From contig NW_026089624.1 of assembly GCF_024586455.1 (NCBI RefSeq), positions 9,639,341 to 9,703,340 of the forward strand: 64,000 nucleotides of DNA. Reading direction: 5' to 3'. Of the stretch, positions 43,831 to 54,964 are shown in pieces. A model generated the notes under the pieces. That model was given only the letters and a program-made list of their open reading frames with translations, was not told the DNA's origin and searched no databases. Both the position numbers and the translations under genes were made by a program. Source of the stretch: Bactrocera neohumeralis. Lineage: Eukaryota; Arthropoda; Insecta; Diptera; Tephritidae. Each line of letters begins with the position of its first letter. Position 1 is the first letter of the stretch.

Positions 43831-44569
43831 CCGCATGGACTCCCTGAACCACAACCCGAGGACAGAACGGTTGACAGTCACGTTCAACCCCACCTCCCCG
43901 AATTTTTTTCCCTTTCCCTCTCTTAAACAAAGGGAGTCCGATAACCGCCGATAACCCGCCTTCTCCGTTTAGGAGCCATCTCGATTATCGACTCCTTAAC
44001 AGTCAGACTGATATGCTGGCGTACCACTGAGTAACAGCGACCACCCAAGCGGTCGATTATTGCGTGCTTGCCGTGACACAGCCCACAACTCCAACCAGAG
44101 GTCCTAAGGTCACTCTATTGGCCGCCGCCCGGACAAGGTCCCCGTAACGGTCCTGAGACGACCGATGTGGAGCTGTACCGTATTGCTCAGTGAGCTAAAC
44201 GGTTCTCTGTTACGACCGTTGGTCCTCACAGGAGTCGTAATCTCCAACGCTGGACATATACTGGCACCCTTTGGGCAATCCTTTCCAGATCCTCCTGACA
44301 CTGAGTCAACTGATCGCCGGATGCTCAGCACAGTACTACTGTCAGGCAGTCCAGTCAGCAAGAATGCCAATAACATGTTGCTGCACTGGAACTGTGCGAA
44401 GCTTCCGCCAGCAACAACAACGTGGATGACCACGTTGCCCGTATATTGCCTAGTAATAATAAAATTACTTACCGCTTACTACACGCCGAGTTTGTACACA
44501 AAAATGCACATTACCCGCACAAAACCACTCGCAGTCACTAACCTTCATCCTCGAAGTCCGACGTAGGAT
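43831..44569. other. unassigned GC-richer sequence
   Basis: Open frames on both strands (44110-44433 minus, 44165-44566 plus), less AT-rich than surroundings. Probably more of the R1-like 5' region, but no motif confirms it. Confidence 0.35.
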
Positions 44570-45425
44570 TCGGGCCCCGGCGAAGTCGATCAGCCTCAAC
44601 CCATTTGGAGATGTTTCCTTGTGGAGGCTGAATTTTCCGACTGTTGTGCCAAAAATACCTTCCTTGCCCACCCTGGCATTAAGGTCGCAGTAGCAGCTCT
44701 CATAGGTGCGCTCCAAGCGCTCATAGAAGGCATCCTTGGTTACATCTTCATACCTCTTCCGTTGGGGCGTGGAGGCAAATCAGCGATATTTTGAAGAATT
44801 TCGCTTTAATACGGAACTTGACTAGATGTTCATCCACCGGGGTGTGTGATAGTATTCGGCGGCGGAGTCTCTTTCACACCACGAATCCCATACCGTATTT
44901 GCGCTCCTTTCTTTGGCCACTATAGTAAATGCCACAAGGACCTACTGGCCTCAGTCCTTGTCGCGTCCATCGCATTTCTTGGACGGCGGTGCTATCAGCC
45001 TTCACTCTAACGAGGACATCAACCAGATGGGCATCGGTACCTTCCCAATTAAGTGACCGTACATTCCAGGTACATGCCTTTAAATCGTTATACTTAATGG
45101 GTTTGCCATGGTCGTCATCAAAAAGGGGGTCCCTCATCCGGGGCTGTTTAGCTTTTTCATTGTTAGTGTTTTTTATGTGGCGGGTCCCAAACCCATCGCG
45201 CAACCCTGTGGAGGGGAGGTTTCGCCTTCTCACTTTAGCCCGCCTTCTAACGGATGTTCTTAGGCTACCCAGAGAACACTCGGTCAAAGACCGGAAGTCA
45301 AAAGCTGCTTGAGCCATAGTAAAAGAATCGTTTCTGGTCACTCCCAAGTGAATGGCAATCAGAGAACTTCTACACCTGGCATCATTCTCCCTATCTTCTT
45401 CTCTTGATTTTCGGATTCCAGCCAA
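44570..45425 (-). pseudogene. RTE-like element, 5' endonuclease fragment
   Basis: 5' part of the same RTE-like family. It starts near 45425 with a 5' leader and reads CTWNVRSLNWEG, VQEMRWTRQGLRPVGPCGIY (44874-45425) and then, after a gap in frame, DLNARVGKEGIFGTTVGKFS and GLRLIDFAGAR (44570-44716). It stops within the endonuclease, so both RT and 3' end are absent. Confidence 0.88.
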
Positions 45426-45640
45426 GGGCGTTTTTATATTTTTGTATAATGGAAATTTTACTCTTTACTCTTTCCGGGCCATTACAAAAAATCGCTAAAA
45501 ATTAAACATACATTTTATTTTATTTCATTCATTTCAAATATTTATTGAAAGAAATACAAACAGATAATAATTATCCTTCCAAGATTCTGTGCAAGAATAT
45601 GGCACAATTCTTATATACTTATGTATATACCGTGCATATT
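45426..45640. other. AT-rich spacer
   Basis: Nothing recognised. Confidence 0.4.
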
Positions 45641-45658
45641 GTACTTGTTTTATTTATG

Positions 45659-46095
45659 AAATTCATTGAAGCAACATTTCGTTTCGCTTAGACAAAGTGG
45701 GACATTCCAAGTAGAGCACATCCACGAAGTTCTTCGTTGGTGTCCCTCCATGCTGCAGTACGCACGTCTACGCAAAGTGGTTCTGACTGGTTGGTGAGAT
45801 GATGAGGATCGTGTGTTTAGATTCACAAACGGTTTGTTTTTTATTTTTATTTTCCTTACTCCACTTGGGTGGGACAAACAGTTCATGGTTACTTGTTAGC
45901 TCAGCTAGAGGAACATCGTCGTCGCTTCATTGCACTCTTCCTCTTTCTCGCACTTAATTAAGCGATCAAAGTCTGACTGAACATTTTGATCATCGAATAT
46001 ATCAACGGCGCCCACAATTGAATTAGTATCTAATGGAACTTCTGCTAAGTCAATTGCCTCATCGATCGAATCCAATAAGGCTAAGCCCACACCGG
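45659..46095 (-). pseudogene. piggyBac-like transposase, N- and C-terminal pieces
   Basis: The low-coordinate part (45659-45790) translates to LRRRAYCSMEGHQRRTSWM and CSTWNVPLCLSETKCCFNEFHK, with the Cys/His spacing of the C-terminal zinc-binding tail of piggyBac-family transposases and their usual C-F-x-x-Y/F-H ending. The high-coordinate part (45905-46095) is acidic (LLDSIDEAIDLAEVPLDTNS), like the N-terminus of such proteins, but that match is weak. The catalytic DDD core is absent, so this would be an internal deletion derivative. Confidence 0.55.
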
Positions 46096-46392
46096 ATTAG
46101 TCAAAAACGTCTTTGACGACGACATATCGACGCAGATTTTTGCGAGAAGCACCAGAAAGTTGTGCAATTTATGATTTTTAGCTTTTGCCATCGTCGCGAA
46201 ACGACACTTGTTGGCAAAGGCATGCTCGGGGAGATGTTATGGCATCTGTGTTTATGAATGAAGCTAGATCGCTTGTGCAATTTGCGCCTGCGTTTATGAA
46301 TGAAAATTGTTTTTGTTGTAATGCCATGTCAGTGTGGAACTTTAATCCGAACTAAACCTCCTACCGCTCTGTACCGTTCCCCCCGGTACCAC
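46096..46392. other. spacer
   Basis: No gene recognised. Might include the 5' end of the piggyBac-like element. Confidence 0.35.
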
Positions 46393-46470
46393 CCGTCAAG
46401 TATTACGTCGGGAGGATGGTTGAGTGACACACCGTCAAGTATTACGTCGGGAGGATGGTTGAGTGACACT
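46393..46470 (+). repeat. 39-bp tandem duplication
   Basis: A unit starting CCGTCAAGTATTACGTCGGG occurs twice head to tail (46393-46431 and 46432-46470) with nearly no divergence, so it is recent. Confidence 0.95.
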
Positions 46471-46857
46471 CATGCGTACGTAATGGTCAAAATGCATTCA
46501 GTTACAAGTTGCATTTACTTGGCCCCACCTCTGTTGGTCTAATAGCCCCCCCTGTACATTGTTCGTCGCCAACCCTTCCCGTCACGTCAATGTTTGTGTG
46601 GGTCGTAGTTGTTCGTTACATTTAACGGCTCTCTTCTCCGCCGCTGTTCGCTAGCACGTTGGGATTTCATAACCTTGGCTGCCACTTCGCAAGCAGCTTT
46701 CCACTTCTCATACATATGTGTACGCATATGTATGTTTGTATGCTTGTGCAGGTCAATGCGCGCACATGTAATAAGTATATTGATAAGTGATGAAAATATG
46801 ATTTCAATTTCTGAACGCGCACATGCGTATACATTCATTTATATGAGCATCGTATAT

Positions 46858-46970
46858 CGTATACTATACTAATGAATATTTTTCTTACTAATAGAAATTA
46901 AATTTATCACAGCAATATTATGTATATGCATAGTAGTAAGTAAGAAAAATATTTATTAGTATAGTATACG
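46858..46970. repeat. foldback with ~36-bp arms
   Basis: CGTATACTATACTAATGAAT at 46858 and the inverse TTATTAGTATAGTATACG ending at 46970 form long arms with few mismatches, separated by ~40 bp. MITE-like. Confidence 0.9.
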
Positions 46971-46980
46971 ACGTTAAAAA

Positions 46981-47731
46981 GCAAAAAATTAAAAATAAAT
47001 TCTGTCGAGATTCGAACCTGTGTTCACATCTTGACTTTCCAAGCGCTTACCACCAGCACCACCATTGACACTTTGGTTGCTCTGTCTTAAGCATGGTTTG
47101 GTTATGCATGTAAGAAACATACGATGGTTCAAATAATTTTGTTTAAGTATAGAAATATGCTTTTGTAGAGCATTTGCTATCGCAAACATACAGACAAATA
47201 TACATATGTACATATGTATGATTGTTTCGCATTTTGCTTCTACGCCGGTCAAATTTCTATACAAAAATCGGCTGAAATGTATGAGAAAATAAATGGATTT
47301 TAAAAAATTTATTAATAATTAAATATAAATGAAAATACATGTAAATTTACTTGAATTTATTTAAATATATTGAAAACTTATTTAAATTTATTGAAAAACT
47401 GCAAAGAAAAATAAAAAGAAAATTCATTTTATTAGAAAAATACATACCTACATATATAAGGTTATTAAGAAAATATAATTTTAGTAAAACACGCTTTTCA
47501 GAATTTGTCTACCTTCAACCACAAATTCTCACACAACCTATTCAATAAAGATTAGGTATTTTTCACCAGCTTTTTTCAAAGCTTGGCTCATTATTAGAAG
47601 AAGCTGAAATGAGGGTAAAAAGAAGAAAAAAATGTGTTTTAGTTATTTGAATAATATACTTTGCATTGTATGTATTTCTTTTACCTTTTATCCAACGAAA
47701 TTTACCAGAAAAATCAAATATGAGCTGCAAT
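46981..47731. other. AT-rich spacer
   Basis: AT-rich, including ATTTAAAT-rich sequence at 47300-47400. It may include the 3' end of the P element, but I could not fix its terminal repeat. Confidence 0.4.
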
Positions 47732-50355
47732 CTATCGTACCAGTTTCTTTAATTTTTGTTTCTTATTGTAGCACCTCGCCCTTACTTCATTTCTATAAAA
47801 CTCTTCCTGCTGCTGTGCCAGCCATTTTGCGTTCTTAAACAGTAAAACTGTTATCAAAAAATCCAAAAATTGGTGCCTATGTTCGAGGCAATCTCCTGCC
47901 TCGCTATACCACTCTGGGTATTTCTGTTTTGTAATTGCAGTAATCTGGGCTAAAATAATAGATTTTATACCCACTCTGCAAGAATTTGCTATAAAGAGCT
48001 CTTTATAACAGCTCATTTGGAGGCGGCTTATTTCGAAAACTCTATCTTCGGGATTAACCAGCCTTAGGTCATTGTCTCCTTTGTAATTTTTTGACCTTGT
48101 AAGGGCTTCCGGTGAGTCTTGTAAAGAGATATTCCTCTTTCGCAACAATAGTGCACATTTCTCGCACTTTAATCGACAAAAAACCTTCTGGTATATCGCA
48201 TATCCGGTATAGTAGCGACGAACCTGTTTTTCTGCTACTTTTTCGGTCTCAGCAAATTGCTTATCTGGAATACATATTTGTTCCACGGCAAGTTGCTCAG
48301 ACGGTTTTAAATTTTCTTTAAGGTCGTCTTCCTGGCCAATATTCCAATCAAGGTTGATGTCGTCGTCTTCTTCGCAATTGCTGCCTGTTTGCGAGAAGTT
48401 GCGTCGCAATATATGCATAGACAATAGCCTTGCAACAATATATTGCATTTCGTGCGCGGATGGATGATTATTCGCTCCCAAACTTGCGCGAATTCTATAA
48501 AAAAAAGTTTTCCAGTGCATCCTGGTTCATTCTCCCTAAGAGTATAAATGACTTATTCAAATATTCATCGAATATATCGCCGCTCAATGCAATCATTGCA
48601 TTTATTGTAAATACAAAAGAATCCAGGAATGATATTTGGATGTTAGGCTTTTTTATATTTTTTAAGTATTGGATGTGCTCTTTTAGCCTGTTTATTTTAT
48701 CAATACAATTTCTTTGTATTGGCCGTCTTTGCGGATTTGGATTGTAAAGCGTCTTACAATCCAATTCGTCGAACAGGTCATTCATCCTTTTGACCAGCAG
48801 CTGGGTTGCTTTGGCACATTTTTTCAAATGCTCATCGGAGCCCAATAAATTTTGCTTTATTGCCATGTCTATTGCCGCGGCGACCGAATTGCTGAATATT
48901 TGTGTAGCTCTAGACACCGACATCTTTTCTAAATTTGAGGGGTACACATGCGAATACGTTAATTTAAGGCACATTTTAAAATTAACGTTCGCTTGGTCGA
49001 TGGCAAATATTTTTCGGACTACTTTGAACGATGCCAGTCCATCTTGCGTCTCGGTATCGTACTTCATGATCATGTTGCGCATGCATTTTATCAAGTGGCA
49101 ATAGTCGAACATAAAATAAATTTTGTTTTGGTTGTGGTAAAAATAAGGTTTTTCTGGCGATGTGCCCAATATTAGCCTCAATTTGGCATTGTGGGGACCC
49201 TGATCGCATATTATTGTCTTAATTTTAAGTCCGATTTCTTCGGGGGCGTTTAAATTGCTCTGCAGCAAATTTGGCAATTTTTCACTGCTTACGCCATCTT
49301 TTGCCACATAGTAGGAAATTACATATTTCCATTTCGCGACTAGGCCTTTCAACATGAAAAAACAGCACTTATTGCCGATCACGTTTTCCTGGTGACCTTC
49401 TCCATTATTGACGAAGCCATCAATCACGTCTCGTACTTTGTTGTACGTCAGATCTTTTCTGATTGAGACTTCGTCGAAAATTAGTTGGCATATGCATTCT
49501 TCTGGTTTAAAGTCTTGAACAATTTCGTCGATACCGGGGCAGACATACCGGATCGGACGCCAACGCAAAAGTGTTTTTTTGTGGGGCAATGCGAACCCCA
49601 AGTCGTCGCGCATAAAATTATAGGCCTTAGTCGACATATAATTTATGTTCAACGCCATTGCCTTCTCCTTTTCGTTGTAGGAGTTTTTCGTCTTCACAAT
49701 CATTTTTGCGAAGGTAACTGCATCCGCATAACGCCAATTAAGAAGAACTGCATGGTCATTTGCATCTCCTGTTAAAATTATATTCTTCTCCAGAGCTTGA
49801 CATTTTCTTGTCAATAAGAAAATTCTTCTTTTCAGTTCTTTCATTTTTTAGGCTTGTTTCAAAGCATTATTTTGAAACCGCCTAGCTACTCGAGCGTAAT
49901 GCTCGTGGTCGCAAACAGAGATATTCTCTTCGCCGTTGCACTTCATTTCTATTTCATGAAGGCGTGAATATTTCTTAAACTCTTCGAATGATATGTCATT
50001 TGGATTTCCAACTGACATATCATCAGGTTATGAAATATCGGTTTTTTTAGCATCGTATGTTTTTAAAACTGGCAGCAAACCCACTGCGATGACTGCCGGC
50101 TACTTTCGTCGAGTCCTAGCACAGGAAGAGCTTCATTAATGATGCGGTGCGAAGATACATCCTTTGTGTGAAAATGTTTTTCACAAATATATAAGTTTTT
50201 CTTTAACGGCAACTCAAGATTGCAGGCCTTTACCCAATTATTTCTAGCAACTTCCGTTTTCGGAAATTTGAAATATTTCTCTCCACCGGCACAGTTGCTA
50301 ACGCAGCAACTTTTTAGTGGAGGTGCCGGTTGAAATAGTTGGGTTGGAGCCTCAT
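47732..50355 (-). pseudogene. P-element-type transposase with THAP domain, nearly intact
   Basis: Minus-strand P-family transposase, a GTP-dependent nuclear cut-and-paste enzyme in the known family. The THAP zinc finger (C2CH) lies at about 50160-50340: KSCCVSNCAGGEKYFKF, NNWVKACNLEL, ICEKHF. The main frame 48495-49844 (449 codons) carries LIFDEVSIRKD (first catalytic Asp, residue 124), TIICDQGPHNAKL (second Asp, 214), FMFDYCHLIKCMRN (D247, H250) and QDALENFF (Glu 445), with spacing like that of Drosophila P. The frame is left only because a T run at about 48496-48503 has eight T. It goes on in 47732-48520 with RIRASLGANNHPSAHEMQYI and IVARLLS to the C-terminus. One TAA (49848-49850) separates the linker (DISFEEFKKYSRLHEIEMKC) from the main frame. 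The start codon and any intron around the THAP domain are unresolved. Confidence 0.9.
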
Positions 50356-50469
50356 CTATAAATTGCAAATAAACATATTGAAATATATGTAAAATAAAAT
50401 TTAAATATATAAGTAATAAAATTTGAATATATCGTTCAAATATATTGAACAGTCTTAACTTCGCCAATG

Positions 50470-51100
50470 CTGAGAAAGTACAAAATATATATAATTAAAC
50501 ACATCAAAATATATGCATGTATGTACATATATGCAGCATAAAAACATATATGAGCAATTGATTACAAATGCACAATTGTATTGTAAATTAAAAACAACCC
50601 CATGTGGTGTGCCGTAAATATACATATGTTTAATTAGATAATTTAATTAGATATTTCACAAATCAAACGGTTTGATTTTATAATTCGAACATTTGGTCCT
50701 TAGAGCCGGATAGTTTGATTTTATAATTCAATATAAGTGCATCAAAAGGACACGCACTTAATGCGCACCGCAACCAAATAATCGCATACACACACCCTGG
50801 TATTTGCCCCGCAACCCTACAAGAACGATGATAATCATATGATCAATCATATGACAATCACTAGTGGCACAATTTTCTAACACTGGCTCAGTGCAAGTTT
50901 CTATCACATTTTTAAGGGCAATATGAAAAAGTTGACAAAAACTTTTGTATACATGTGATATTGCATTTCTTTCTTACTTACTGGGTTTAACAACCCGAAC
51001 AACATATAGCTACACTGCTCAATCCAACGGTATTTAGAATAAAAATTTGTGTCATTAATGATATAAGTCTCTGTCATGAATGCCTGTTATGCTTGATGTC
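50470..51100. other. AT-rich spacer between P element and six-exon gene
   Basis: Contains a repeat of GGTTTGATTTTATAATTC (about 50670 and 50710) and a stretch at 50773-50815 resembling 55205-55250. No gene. Confidence 0.45.
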
Positions 51101-51104
51101 AACA

Positions 51105-51241
51105 TCATGCATGTGTGTCTATCACATGTGATGTAAAAATCATGCAGTTGTGACAGTCATATGTGATGTAAAACTCAAGCATGTGTGACTATCACATATG
51201 ATGTAAATATCATGCAGTTGTGACAGTCATATATGATGTAA
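51105..51241. repeat. tandem repeat, four ~34-bp units
   Basis: Units alternate between CATGTGTGTCTATCACATGT and CATGCAGTTGTGACAGTCAT types, each ending in (T)GATGTAAA. They lie ~190 bp beyond the stop of the six-exon gene and contain partial palindromes (CACATGTG, ATCACATATGAT). They could be subterminal protein-binding repeats of a transposon. Confidence 0.85.
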
Positions 51242-51431
51242 GCACATGTAAAAATTATGTATTTATTAATTTATTGTAATTTATTTTATTTAGAAAAAAT
51301 TAAATTCATTTTAATTCATATAATACTCATTAATTCATGTTATAAAAAAAATTGTACAAAAAGTAAAAACAAATTAATATAAAATTAAAGCTTCATTTTT
51401 TGGTTTTAATTTGTTTAGTTTTTAAATGTAA

Positions 51432-52558
51432 TTATTGTTTCCTTTTTTTTAAATAACTACGCTGCTTTAACCTGTGATGGCTGAGCAGTATTGACCGCTT
51501 TATATTTTGCTCGAAACTCCTACATCCTTGTTGTTGAAACACATCTAAATTAAAAGAAAATTATATATTAGGAAACATTTTAAGTAAACATTAAGTTGCA
51601 ATTATGTATATGTTTGTACTTCTTAAAATGGTATCAACCAGCGCCAACTTGCATAGGGATTTCTTGCTCCACCTGCCATCCCAATTATAACCTTCCATGA
51701 GCTCATCTGAGAAAACCTTAGGTATTACGTCAGCCACATTATCACTGGCGCCTTTAAGTTTGTGGAGGAATGCAGTCTTAAAAGAAGTAAAAGTATTGTA
51801 ACTAGTAGTAAACTTATTATATTTTATTTTTTAGGTTACCATTGTCTGGGCATAGTCTTGGCTTTGCAGTCTATCTTCCACTTCCGCAACTGTTGCTTGC
51901 GACTCCATCGGAAAAGTGCTAGCGACGTCGTCCAGCTCTTTGTCAATCACTTCGCCGGTCATGCGGCACACTGACTGCTCCACTCGTTTTAAGAGAACTT
52001 TGCATTCTCTGATTGACTTATTTTGCGCCAAAACCTCAGCCTTTTCGACAATCTAAGATATAAATTTAGACGAAAAGATATAAATAAAGTCTTAGATTTA
52101 CTTTCATTACTGAGTGTACACACAATATTGTAAAACACTTACTTTCGACTCCATCTCATTCAGTTTTTCAAATATTGCAGTTTGGTTGTGAACCAGTGAC
52201 GATTGGCCTTCACTAAGCGTTTTTTGGTTCTGCAAAGTTATAAATACATTTTCCTCCAATTTTTCCAGCCTTTTCTGAATATTCTTTTGGCCCGCAATGA
52301 TCGTTTTTAACGCTTCAAGTATATCTTAAATTTAAAAAGTTAATATATAGTATATTTTATTAGAAGCTTTATGTTAAAAATGACCTGAGTTTTGTTGCGT
52401 TCTTGATATTCCCACTGAGTATTGGCGCCGCTCAATCCTCTCAACGATTGGAATCTCTACTAAAAAATTAATAATTTTTAATATATTTATACTTATTTCG
52501 ATGAGTATTTTCCTTTTAACTTACCACCTTCATCTTGCGTCTCGAATATGTTACTCAT
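51432..52558 (-). CDS. six-exon coiled-coil protein with DUF4806-like C-terminus (257 aa)
   Basis: Spliced minus-strand gene: exons 52525-52558, 52385-52459, 52143-52324, 51840-52052, 51620-51776 and 51432-51544. All five introns (60-90 nt) are GT-AG, phases fit, and the joined frame is open from ATG to TAA. Exon 3 encodes a coiled coil (IQKRLEKLEENVFITLQNQK ... IFEKLNEMESK), and exon 4 continues helical. Exon 5 encodes FLHKLKGASDNVADVIPKVF and DELMEGYNWDGRWSKKSLCK, which resembles the DUF4806 pattern (a Y-x-W-x-G core) of insect proteins. Exon 6 ends in basic SILLSHHRLKQRSYLKKRKQ. Exon 2 has a TAGTAG acceptor, so one residue is optional. The gene lies ~290 bp downstream of the Tnp2-type transposase on the same strand. 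Likely nuclear and DNA-binding; I infer a transposon accessory protein. A relative of its last exon is at 6461-6645. Confidence 0.8.
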
Positions 52559-52614
52559 TTGTATATATAATAATTATATTATTATTAATTATATTTTATT
52601 AATTATATTAGGGT

Positions 52615-52717
52615 AACATCATAAAAATATACAGTATTGTTAAAATGTCGTTCAACATATTGCATTTGGAGTTTGTTGCTTAACATATGAACAATACTGT
52701 ATATTTTTTATGATGTT
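52615..52717. repeat. foldback with 27/28-bp arms
   Basis: AACATCATAAAAATATACAG... (52615-52641) and its inverse ...CTGTATATTTTTTATGATGTT (52690-52717) differ by one base in an A run. The loop is 48 bp. It sits exactly between the transposase 3' end and the start of the six-exon gene. Confidence 0.92.
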
Positions 52718-52843
52718 TTATATATGTTATTATGTTTTTTATTATATTGCATTTATATACAGGTTTGGTTATATTAGTAAAACCAAAATTGTATATTAAA
52801 TTTGAAAGTTGTGGAATTGAAAGTGGAATGTGCAAATCAGTGG

Positions 52844-54811
52844 TTAATGGGAAAATGTGTTAAAAAGATGGTGTAAAAGTGGTATTAGCAAATATTTCTC
52901 TTCGATAGGAATACAAAAGTATTTGAAATCAATGTCTTCGATAGGAACTGTTACCATTTCTTCATCTAACTCACTTGCGACTACAATCCCTAGGCCACTT
53001 GACGATTCTACAGGTTCATTAAAATAGTTTTCAGTCTTTCTGAAAACTTTGCAGACAATTTGATGCGACTGTTGAGACTTTATGATATTAAATGCCTTCA
53101 TTGGTCCTGTCAACTCACTAAAACAAAAACTTTCTTTCGGCTTGTTGGGATTTAAATCAAATGATGCAAATTTTGGCACATTCTCTGAATTTGATTCAAT
53201 ACCCTGTTTTTCATGAAGTCTAAGATATATTTGCTGTAGAATTTTATTGGGTTTATTTACAATTTTTTTTATATTCTGCATATAGTTTTCGAAACGATAC
53301 GCTGAAAAAGAATCTAATGGTCCAAACTGTTTACGCAATCTGCCAAGTGAAGTAGTCCATGAATATTAAAGCTAACCAATTCATCACCATATAAAATTTC
53401 AAAAATATTGACGAAATCTGTTAGCATTTGTTGGGCAATATCGGCTTCGATTCGGTGCGATTTTTCATTTGACAAAAGTCGAATACTACATACTATGTAG
53501 CAGCAGGAAGTGATAGTATTGATCGGTACTGATACAATCTTTAAGAACGAATATACCAGAATAAAGCAAAAACTGCCTAAACTCAGTCGATTTCCAATTA
53601 TGAATCTCATCTAAACTTCTAGATATGCGGCCAAACTCTGATGGGATAAATTTAGAGACATAGTCAAGCTTTTCGTTAATAATAGTATGATTGGCCTTTT
53701 TTGTTGCAAGTTTAAGTAATTTCTTTGTTACTCCTAAGTCGACTAAGTGCATACTATCAAGGGGAAACTGAGAAACCATCCGAAAATCTGATTCTTCCAA
53801 AATGCTCTTTTTGAATTTGAAATCTTCCAAATGATGCGCAGGATTTGAACGTAACATAAACGTTGTATCCGATCTTAAGGAACCGATTTTTTTTAAAAAC
53901 TTACTCTATTTTTTTGGTAAGTACCTTCCTGGCAGCATTTTGGACAACCATTTTTTCCGTTGTGTGATATAACACCTGTTACAAAAGCCCTCGCTGGGGA
54001 GTCACAAACAAAAAGACGAATGTTAAATTTCAAAACGTTTGGCTTAAATCCAACTTTAATGCCGGTTGCCCTTAGCGACACGACCTCGGCACAAAATTCG
54101 GACATGAATTGATCTATGTTACTTGGCTTCTTGAACCCGGAATAGCATGCTATCATAAACGGGCTTATACTAGGGAAACCTACAACTGAACCCAAGATAG
54201 GCCATAATACCCTGTTTGAACCCATCAACTCCTATATTTAAATAAACCTCATTTTTCCCTTCCAAGTAATTAAAAGGACTTGAAACAAAATAGTTTTGAA
54301 TTCCTAGGTACAAAAATTCCCCATCTTGCATTTCAGTGATATTTATTTTTTCTTTACTAGTATTTAGTAGTGTTTTTGCAGATAGTGGCATACCATCAAC
54401 ACCTACTTTGCGCAATGTTTTTAGAAGATCTTCTAAAGCGATTTGCGATATGTTGTTTCTGATAGCCCACGACTTAATTTCATTACATTTATTTATTTCG
54501 TCGTTATTTTCTGAAACGACACTAAACCCTATAGAGGTGGACGCTTCGGGCTCAGAATCAGAACCTACATCGCTAGAAAAGCTCAAAGTATCACTAGCAT
54601 CACTTTCATAATTTGCTACTACTGAACCTAACACTGAAGGATCAGGTTCCCAATTACTTACAAGAGAAATCCCTTCAAAAAACGCACTTAAACTAACTCT
54701 TCCACTTTCATTTTCACTTTCACCTTTCAAATATTTTTTTATAACTTTTATATTGGACTGGAAAGTCATTTTTTCTTTTGAAAGACAATTAGCAAAATGT
54801 CTTCTTTTCAT
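52844..54811 (-). pseudogene. Tnp2/EnSpm(CACTA)-like transposase
   Basis: Minus-strand frames 54170-54811, 53893-54228, 53486-53857, 53314-53610 and 52844-53338 join into one protein of about 600 residues. Blocks in order: MKRRHFANCLSKEK start, a Ser/Asp-rich acidic stretch, WAIRNNISQIALEDLLKTLR, VDG and VLWPILGSV (the Transposase_21-like D-G...W-P block), FVCDSPARAF and NGCPKCCQEGTY, NPAHHLEDF and FPLDSMHLVDLGVTKKLL, IPSEFGRISRSLDEIHNWKS, FRQFLLYSG, then FGPLDSFSAYRFENYMQNIK (DUF4218-like). This matches animal proteins related to plant Tnp2. I rate the EnSpm/CACTA assignment as probable. The four breaks are each a single base (near 54195, 53895, 53495, 53330), mostly in homopolymers. The N-terminal ATG follows a tandem CACTTGTTT-type upstream repeat (54881-54911). 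Confidence 0.78.
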
Positions 54812-54880
54812 TTCACATATTTTTTTTAATGTTTTAAAATAGATTCCTCTTCGAAATTTTTAAATTTAAAAATTTTATTT

Positions 54881-54911
54881 CACTTGCTTGCACTTGTTTA
54901 CACTTGTTTGC
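54881..54911 (+). repeat. 10-bp tandem repeat upstream of Tnp2-like gene
   Basis: CACTTGCTTG, CACTTGTTTA and CACTTGTTTG follow each other, then CGCTTTTTTT. About 70 bp upstream of the transposase ATG. Could be promoter or subterminal binding sites. Confidence 0.75.
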
Positions 54912-54964
54912 GCTTTTTTTCTTCTTCTTCCACTATATTTTCGCGTTTAATAAGAATAAATAAC

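Noticed and set aside
51105..51241. CRISPR-like array
   Set aside because: Units are contiguous tandem repeats without unique spacers, and the sequence is from an animal.
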